This document shows, one piece after another, positions 21,811 to 24,226 of a stretch of 24,226 nt of DNA. The translations under genes and the position numbers were made by a program. This stretch comes from Phycisphaerales bacterium UBA854. GTDB lineage: Bacteria; Planctomycetota; Phycisphaerae; Phycisphaerales; SM1A02. The DNA lies in NCBI GenBank assembly GCA_002295885.1, contig DBGM01000023.1, positions 145,852-170,077 on the forward strand. Direction: 5' to 3'. How positions within the stretch are numbered: position 1 is the stretch's first letter; every line of letters begins with the position of its first letter. The notes under the pieces were generated by a model. The model worked only from the letters and a program-made list of their open reading frames with translations, made no database searches and was not told the origin of the DNA.

Positions 21811-23691
21811 ATGAGTGCCCAGGCTCCAGCCCAACCCGTCCAGCTCGATTCCGTCGCCATTCGGTTCTGCGGCGATTCGGGTGATGGCATGCAGTTGACC
21901 GGCGGCCAGTTCACCAACACCACGGCGGCCATCGGCAACGACTTCGCCACCTTTCCGGACTTCCCCGCGGAGATCCGCGCGCCGCGAGGGACCACCTTCG
22001 GGGTATCCGGGTTCCAGATCCAGTTCTCGAGCCAGCAGATCCACACCCCCGGGGATGCCATCAACGCCATGGTCGCGATGAATCCGGCCGCGTTCAAGAT
22101 GAACATCTCGGACGTCGAGCCCGGCGGGATCGTGATCGCCAACGAGGACGAGTTCACCAAGGTCAATCTCAAGAAGGCCGGCTACGCCGAAGGCGAGGAG
22201 CCGCTGGACGACGAGGAGATCAACCGCCGGTACCAGCTGTTCCGCATTCCCATCAGTCGACTGACCCGGGAGTCGCTCGCCGACAGCGAGATGGGGTCGA
22301 AGGACATCGACCGGTGCCGAAACATGTACGCCCTGGGAATCGCCTACTGGCTGTACCAGCGTCCTCTCGAGCACACCATCGAGCATCTGGAGAACTACTT
22401 CCGGGACAAGAAGGGCCGGCCGGACATCGCGGAGATCAACATCCGCGCTCTCAAGGCGGGCTATCACTTCGGCGAGACGGCGGAGATGTTCCCGACCCGC
22501 TTCTCGGTGGCCCCGGCCACCATGGAGCCGGGGCTCTACCGGAAGATCAGCGGCAACGAGGCGCTGGTGATCGGCTACGCGGCCGCCAGTCGTCTGGCCG
22601 ACAAGGAGATCCTGTTCGCCGGATACCCGATCACCCCCGCCAGCGATCTGCTGCACGGACTGTCCGGTCTGAAGCACTTCGGGGTCCAGACCTTCCAGGC
22701 CGAGGACGAGATCGCCGCGGTGTGTGCCGCGATCGGGGCCAGTTTCGCCGGAAAGATTGGCATGACGGGGACCTCGGGCCCCGGTCTGGCCTTGAAGGGC
22801 GAGGCGATGGGGCTGGCCATGATGCTGGAACTTCCGCTCGTCGTCGTCAACGTCCAGCGTGCGGGGCCGTCCACGGGCATGCCCACCAAGACCGAGCAGG
22901 CGGATCTGCTGCAGGCGATGTTCGGTCGGTCCGGCGAAGCACCGGTGATCGTCCTGGCCGCCTCCAGCCCCTCCGACTGCTTCGACAGCGCGATCGAATC
23001 GGTGCGACTGGCCACCCGGTACATGTGTCCGGTGATCCTGTTGTCGGACGGTGGGATCGCCAACGGGGCCGAGCCGTGGCGGATTCCGGACCTGTCCACC
23101 TACGAATCGATGGAGATCGAACATCCCACCGAGCCGAACTCCGAGGACGGATTCCTTCCCTATCTCCGCGACGAGGAGACGCTGGCCCGCCCGTGGGTGG
23201 TGCCGGGGACGCCCGGACTCGAGCACCGGCTCGGCGGTCTGGAGAAGGAGGCCGACACCGGCAACGTCTGCTACGACGGCGACAATCACGATGCCATGAC
23301 CCGGGCCCGACAGGCCAAGGTGGATGCGGCGGTCCGGGACATTCCGCCGCTCGAGGTTCGCGGCAACGCGTCGAGCTCGACGCTCGTACTCGGGTGGGGG
23401 GGGACCAGCGGGGCGATCGCCTCTGCCGTCGCCATGCTGGAGGCGGAAGGCGACGGGCCGGCCTACACGCATCTCCGGCACATCAATCCGTTCCCGGGCA
23501 ACCTCGGCGAACTGTTGGCGTCCTACGACACCGTGGTCGTGCCCGAGATCAACATGGGACAGTTGGCCCTGCTGCTGCGGGCGAAGTTCCTGAAGGAGAT
23601 CGTCAGCATCTGCGAAATGAAGGGGCGGAGCTTCAACACCGCCGAACTTGCGGGTCGCATCCGCGACGCGATGAAGGGGGGGGCGGAATGA
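21811..23691 (+). CDS. korA: 2-oxoacid:ferredoxin oxidoreductase, alpha subunit (fused gamma-alpha, KorA type)
   Basis: The 626-residue protein contains a gamma-type domain (about residues 12-190: 'VAIRFCGDSGDGMQLTGGQF') joined to an alpha domain (from about 250) with 'LFAGYPITPASDLLHGLSGL', 'EDEIAAVCAAIGASFAGKIG' and 'TSGPGLALKGEAMGLAMMLE'. With KorB it oxidatively decarboxylates 2-oxoglutarate (or a similar 2-oxoacid) to the acyl-CoA and reduces ferredoxin; 2-oxoglutarate is the most likely substrate for this fused two-subunit type, but this is not proven by the sequence. The ATG at 21811 precedes the conserved part; ATGs at 21733 and 21790 are in frame, and none has a Shine-Dalgarno. The stop overlaps korB by 4 nt. 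Confidence 0.94.
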   Translation: MSAQAPAQPVQLDSVAIRFCGDSGDGMQLTGGQFTNTTAAIGNDFATFPDFPAEIRAPRGTTFGVSGFQIQFSSQQIHTPGDAINAMVAMNPAAFKMNISDVEPGGIVIANEDEFTKVNLKKAGYAEGEEPLDDEEINRRYQLFRIPISRLTRESLADSEMGSKDIDRCRNMYALGIAYWLYQRPLEHTIEHLENYFRDKKGRPDIAEINIRALKAGYHFGETAEMFPTRFSVAPATMEPGLYRKISGNEALVIGYAAASRLADKEILFAGYPITPASDLLHGLSGLKHFGVQTFQAEDEIAAVCAAIGASFAGKIGMTGTSGPGLALKGEAMGLAMMLELPLVVVNVQRAGPSTGMPTKTEQADLLQAMFGRSGEAPVIVLAASSPSDCFDSAIESVRLATRYMCPVILLSDGGIANGAEPWRIPDLSTYESMEIEHPTEPNSEDGFLPYLRDEETLARPWVVPGTPGLEHRLGGLEKEADTGNVCYDGDNHDAMTRARQAKVDAAVRDIPPLEVRGNASSSTLVLGWGGTSGAIASAVAMLEAEGDGPAYTHLRHINPFPGNLGELLASYDTVVVPEINMGQLALLLRAKFLKEIVSICEMKGRSFNTAELAGRIRDAMKGGAE

Positions 23692-24226
23692 CCGACCAGC
23701 CCGCCGCCGGCGTCGAACTGCCGGTGTACAAGCCCAAGGACTTCGCGACCGATCAGGACGTCCGATGGTGCCCCGGGTGCGGCGACTACGCCGTCCTGAA
23801 CGCCGTTCGCAAGACGCTGCCCAAGCTCGCGCGACGCAAGGAGGATTACGTCTTCGTGTCCGGTATCGGATGCGCCGCGCGGTTCCCGTACTACATGGAG
23901 ACCTACGGCCTGCATTCGATCCACGGTCGGGCTCCGGCCTTCGCCACCGGGGTGAAGCTGGCGAACCCCGAGCTGGACGTCTGGCTCGTCTCCGGGGACG
24001 GCGATCTGCTGTCGATTGGAGGCAATCATCTGATCCACAGCATGCGGCGCAACGTCGGGATCAACATCCTCCTGCTGAACAACCGGATCTACGGACTCAC
24101 CAAGGGGCAGTACTCGCCCACGAGCGAACGCGGCAAGGTCACGAAGTCGACGCCGATGGGATCGCTGGACACCCCGATCAACCCGATCGCCCTGGCATTG
24201 GCCGCCGAGTGCACCTTCGTGGCCCG
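23688..24226 (+). CDS. korB: 2-oxoacid:ferredoxin oxidoreductase, beta subunit (cut by window end)
   Basis: The first 179 residues of the thiamine-diphosphate-binding subunit are present. Visible are 'WCPGCGDYAVLNAV' (C28-x2-C31, start of the iron-sulfur ligands), 'VSGIGCAARFPYYMETYG', 'HGRAPAFATGVKLANP', the ThDP/Mg motif 'GDGDLLSIGGNH' with 'LLLNNRIYGLTKGQYSPTS', all typical of KorB. The ATG overlaps the korA stop by 4 nt (ATGA), so the two subunits are coupled. The frame is open to the window edge; the full family length is about 280-340 residues. Confidence 0.95.
   Translation, partial: MTDQPAAGVELPVYKPKDFATDQDVRWCPGCGDYAVLNAVRKTLPKLARRKEDYVFVSGIGCAARFPYYMETYGLHSIHGRAPAFATGVKLANPELDVWLVSGDGDLLSIGGNHLIHSMRRNVGINILLLNNRIYGLTKGQYSPTSERGKVTKSTPMGSLDTPINPIALALAAECTFVA

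Overview
The window is a high-GC bacterial chromosome segment of ordinary, vertically inherited character. It most likely comes from a planctomycete of the Phycisphaerae type. Three things suggest this: the GC-rich codon use; a secreted beta-helix protein ending in a Cys-rich GACC-type segment followed by a single dockerin-like GDMNRDGKVDINDM motif, a combination I associate with Phycisphaerae; and a Gram-negative envelope gene pair (a BamD-like protein and LptE). The lineage call is an inference from protein style; no rRNA gene is present.

Layout. (1) 1-2438, minus strand: a BamD-like tetratricopeptide protein overlaps lptE by 4 nt, followed by the 5' end of ftsH, which is cut by the window edge. 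(2) 2626-15045, plus strand: a long flagellar cluster in the order motA, motB, fliL-like, fliN, fliO, fliP, fliQ, fliR, flhB, flhA, flhF, flhG, a small two-helix membrane protein, and a FliA/WhiG-type sigma factor. Many junctions overlap by 1-4 nt. The cluster encodes the stator, one switch component, the export gate, the FlhF/FlhG placement system and the flagellar sigma factor. fliM, filament, hook and rod genes are not in the window. (3) 15047-17983: a 3-oxoacid CoA-transferase B subunit (minus) diverges from an ALDH7-type aldehyde dehydrogenase (plus), which is followed by a Nudix-family protein. (4) 18054-20221, minus strand: a small basic protein of unknown function and a GspE/PilB-type ATPase carrying an N-terminal FHA domain. 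(5) 20575-21711, plus strand: the secreted beta-helix protein. (6) 21811-24226, plus strand: the two subunits of a 2-oxoacid:ferredoxin oxidoreductase (KorA complete, KorB cut by the window end).

The most notable features are a duplicated translation-initiation signal in front of fliO, a flagellar sigma factor with a histone-like Lys/Ser/Thr tail and an operator-like palindrome in its leader, a PomB-like (possibly sodium-type) stator signature, an NPEH version of the FlhB cleavage motif, the absence of fliM between fliL and fliN, the FHA-GspE fusion, several genes whose -10 hexamer lies just upstream of the start codon (leaderless candidates), and a kor leader with two consecutive inverted repeats. 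I did not find a clear mobile element, CRISPR array, tRNA or rRNA. No obviously new multi-gene system is evident; the novelty candidates are at the level of single proteins and regulatory sites.
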